NCBI GenBank assembly: GCA_037179385.1
Contig: CM074180.1
Coordinates: forward strand, 28,625,455 to 28,689,454
Length of the DNA stretch: 64,000 nt
Origin: Holothuria scabra
Lineage: Eukaryota; Echinodermata; Holothuroidea; Aspidochirotida; Holothuriidae
Reading direction: 5' to 3'
Below the pieces are notes generated by a model. That model was not told the origin of the DNA and ran no database searches. It worked only from the letters and a program-made list of their open reading frames with translations. Below, in pieces: positions 61,262 to 64,000 of this stretch (its first letter is position 1; each line of letters begins with the position of its first letter). A program made the position numbers and the translations under genes.

Positions 61262-61370
61262 CGTAGCCCGCGGGTCGGACGAAATTTTTTCGTCTAACTC
61301 ATTTCTACGAAAAATCAAGGGGAGGCAGCCTAAGGGGTTGACTGACACAGAGGCGCTACGCAGGCTAAAT
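61262..61370 (+). repeat. Short dispersed repeat G, copy 2
   Basis: Partner of 9462-9560: GTAGCCCGCGGGTCGGACGA, TTTTCGTCTAACTCAT, CTACGAAAAATCAAG and CACAGAGGCGCTACGCAGGC. TGCGTAGC at the start and GCTACGCA near the end are complementary, suggesting a MITE with short termini. Confidence 0.75.
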
Positions 61371-62338
61371 TGGGTCGCAAAGTGTGGACAGGGGTTTAGT
61401 ATTACACGGCTCTGTCAAGACTTATAGTCAATAGTCACAGACTCCATAGCCGTATATTGGGTCCAGAGTTCAGATTAGTCTATGGCGCCGGGCGGGCCGC
61501 CCTCGTCATTCGTAAGCGGGTGCCCTACATAATGGCCAAGTTCACAGGGTCTTGACTTCATGGCATCTTATGGGGCTTTGGGGAGCATACCACAATTAAT
61601 TCCTCCATTGACTTACACACTAAATCCAAAAAGTAAACGGGCCTCTAAAAGCTTGTCGAAGTTTTCGCCAGGGTCAAGCTACCCCTCATATGAAAGCTGA
61701 CAAGTTGGCCATTCATGGCACTTTCAATTTACCGTATCATGACCGTGAAGATTTGTTGCTATTTCACCTCAAAGTTTACACCACCTTTTCCGAGCCTTGT
61801 CTTTCACTAAAATCTCGGTATGACTCCGCCAGCTTCTAAGGCCCATAATTTCCACAAAATTGCTTCAATTAAGCCCATTTTCACCAATACTACTTCATTT
61901 GATATACTTTCAAAAGAAACTTACATAAAACCCCAGCTCATTCCATAACGTATCAAAAAAGTGCTCCTTTTAGGGACTCTGTCTGAGGGCGAACAAACGG
62001 ACGCATTAATACACCTGCTAATTGGGATATGCACCCTTTGGCCCTTCTTTGCCCTTCAACCTGTTAATAGTGTTATGTTATGTTATGTTATGTTGTCGCA
62101 TGTTGTAAATTGTATTATGTACACAGTGCCGTGGCTAGCGCTCGTGACACCCAGGCCTCGTGAACTGCAGGAACGTTAACTACTTCGTGCTGAGCATCCG
62201 CATTGATTTATCATTACTCTTCGTAGTGAGGCCAGGGCCTTAGCCAAAGATGTGAAATTAGTTTAGGCCTAGGCTTGGCCTATGTTCACTAATTTGAGGT
62301 GAATTCAGGCTCATCCATCCTGTTGGTCTGATGATAGT
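61371..62338. other. No gene seen upstream of the small membrane-protein exon
   Basis: Would contain its promoter and 5' UTR if that gene is real. No TATA-like box at a convincing distance. The GTTAT repeat lies here. Confidence 0.4.
62069..62094 (+). repeat. GTTAT pentanucleotide repeat
   Basis: Five near-perfect TGTTA units in a row. Confidence 0.85.
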
Positions 62339-62517
62339 ATGAAGATAGAAAAAGCTGCCGCAGATAGCATGGAATTGTCAATGTACGAAGAAACTCACTC
62401 GCAATTTTCTGCGAAGGGCGCACAAGACCTGAGACAACTCGATGAGCCAACTGTTATTTTCACAGCTATATTTTGTTTTATGGTGTTTGTAATATTTCTC
62501 ATCATGTTTTCTGATAA
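62339..62517 (+). CDS. Small single-pass membrane protein, first coding exon (unknown family)
   Basis: ATG at 62339, with an in-frame stop upstream at 62300, opens 59 codons. A second Met lies at codon 11. The protein has an acidic/polar N-terminal part (MELSMYEETHSQFSAKGAQD, then LRQLDEPT) followed by one hydrophobic helix (VIFTAIFCFMVFVIFLIMF) and SDK. The donor AA|GTAAGT ends the exon in phase 2. No signal-peptide-like start is seen, so a type II or tail-anchored topology is likely. I do not recognise the family. A chance ORF cannot be excluded, but stop, helix and strong donor together favour a real exon. Confidence 0.45.
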
Positions 62518-62609
62518 GTAAGTTGAACAGTCTCTTTTGTTAGTGCATTTCAAAGAACAGAAATTTCAGAATTGACAAAGTTTTCCCTTGTCTCTCTTAC
62601 AATTCGCAG

Positions 62610-62655
62610 AACTAGTGTACACAATATTTCCAGGACGCAGAGTTGTTTTGAATAG
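62610..62655 (+). CDS. Candidate second exon of the small membrane protein (option A)
   Basis: A pyrimidine-rich tract (TTGTCTCTCTTACAATTCGCAG) precedes this exon. Joined in phase to 62517 it completes a Lys codon and adds TSVHNISRTQSCFE, then TAG, for a 74-residue protein. Confidence 0.3.
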
Positions 62656-62962
62656 GCCTAATGTTAGTAAATATTTGTACAGTATAAGATCGCATGCGGC
62701 AGGGCACGTTCATACCTGTCGGAGTAATTGCAGAATACCCGCAACTCCCAAGCTAGGCCTATACCTGGCCTAAACCCCTTAACCTGTATGACTTCAGTGT
62801 CATCGGCCAACTACCCAACCACCGCAGAATATATGAGTAGGCTGGGGCAAAAATATTTTAAGTCCAACTTGTCTAGCCTAGCCTACCTTGGAGTAACTCT
62901 GGGGATATGATGTCAAAGTGAGGAGGCAGAAGCAGCAGACTGTCTTCTTCTTCTTCTTTCAG

Positions 62963-62999
62963 AAATGGTGACACATTCGCACAGTCGGACATACTCTAG
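62963..62999 (+). CDS. Candidate second exon of the small membrane protein (option B)
   Basis: The repeated CTT tract and TTTCAG make a strong acceptor. Joined in phase to 62517, this option gives Lys, then NGDTFAQSDIL and TAG, for a 71-residue protein with an acidic tail. It competes with the acceptor at 62609. Either or both could be used. Confidence 0.3.
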
Positions 63000-64000
63000 A
63001 GGTGGCCCCCCTAAGCCCTAACAAAACTGGTAATAAGATTTACGAGGTCTTTATGACCGTGGGTACTATCGATTAGATCACTTGGGAGACTATAACCGTG
63101 AAGCTCAGAGTGGACTCTAAGCTCAAACTAGCAGTTGTGGGGTTCGCCTGTTCTGCAATTGTGCCTACCTATCCATGGTGGAAAGGGGGAGGGGTGAGGG
63201 CAGGAATACCATTGCCTCTCTCCCATCAACCATGGCAGTTGTCAGGCTGTGGAGCATGCCAAATTTTTCTTTGGAACTGTTATGGCCCACCGTATTGTTC
63301 AACAATATGGATGCAGTTAGGGGGGTGGGGTGAGGGCAGGAATCCTGTGACCCCCCCACCCATCAAATTCTGATTTTAATTTTGTTTGTTAAGCTCTCTG
63401 CACCCTTTTAGTCTGTGTGATGTATTTTTCACAGTGACTCAAATGAGTTTATGCTATTTATTGGCCTGGTTTGGTTGATTGTTCATGTGCATAGGCCTAG
63501 GCTAATTTTAAGTGGAAGTTTTGGCAGAGCGCAGTTTAAGAGGGCAAAGAAGGAGAGTATTTCTGCCTTCCTATAAAGTTGTCATTTTAAATGATATTTG
63601 CAAGCTTAATCAAATGAGCAAGTTCCAACAGGTTCCCCCTGTATTTGGCAAACCAGGGTTGTTGATTTTTTTTAAAAAATAGAAAAAAAAAACAGATTTT
63701 AATGATTTAATCATTATTCAGATTTTTTTTAATGTCTAAAAGGCATGCTGTCACAAAATTTCCTGGATGCTGGTGTTTACTCCATAACGTACAAAGATGA
63801 AGTTTTCAGCTTCTAGGGCTATCATTTACAAAACAAAAACAAAAAAATAAGTATGGAAAAATGGAAATAAATACATCCCACTGTAGCAGTGTATACATGA
63901 AACACATAAGACAACCCTTGGTTTGTAATAATATGGGACACATGACCAAAGTATTGTGCTGTATGAAAATGTTTTGCATACAAAGACAGTGATTTCAAAT
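63000..64000. other. No gene recognised
   Basis: The segments GTGAGGGCAGGAATACCATT (63196) and GTGAGGGCAGGAATCCTGTG (63330) are a partial local duplication about 135 bp apart. This accounts for the overlapping frames on both strands here. Confidence 0.45.

Overview
The window is eukaryotic, low-density and transposon-rich, with no bacterial gene organisation. It has spliced exons with GT/AG sites, multi-kilobase introns, a tRNA-derived SINE, LINE relics, many short inverted-repeat elements, homopolymer runs and microsatellites. The one clearly recognisable host gene is an animal-type organic anion transporter (SLCO/OATP) with a Kazal-like extracellular loop, so the organism is a metazoan. The frequent palindrome TAGGCCTA and the many 'GTGGCGTA'-ended hAT-like elements would suit a marine invertebrate, perhaps an echinoderm or other deuterostome. 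That placement is a guess.

Layout. Positions 1-16.4 kb are non-coding. They hold a TA-flanked MITE at the left edge, a SINE, several TTAA-flanked MITEs, a possible 4-kb hAT-like element containing a 145-bp tandem repeat, a textbook small hAT-like MITE (8255-8535, 8-bp target duplication) and one AT-rich patch that could be regulatory. From 16.4 to 26.8 kb five exons of the SLCO gene run on the + strand in matching phases. They encode the last five membrane segments (my count) and the Kazal-like loop. The 5' half of the gene was not found. Candidate last exons lie at 27347 and, less certainly, 34518.

From 28 to 41 kb I see only non-coding DNA with scattered MITEs, including a head-to-tail pair at 38470-38986. 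From 41 to 61 kb the window is a transposon graveyard: an AT-rich family in two inverted copies 12.5 kb apart, a 0.7-kb repeat whose partner at 19.7 kb carries a MITE insertion (giving a natural empty site), LINE ORF1 and reverse-transcriptase relics, a family of 2-kb hAT-like elements with internal ~175-bp repeats, and two hAT-like insertions with intact or near-intact 8-bp target duplications (48610-48781 and 59546-61156).

At 62.3 kb a short + strand reading frame with one predicted membrane helix, a good donor and two good acceptors may be a small two-exon gene of unknown function.

All assignments are by eye from motifs and splice phase. No alignment, gene predictor or repeat library was run. 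I found no convincing new multi-gene system. The most informative observations are the transposon structures and the two loci with competing 3' exons.
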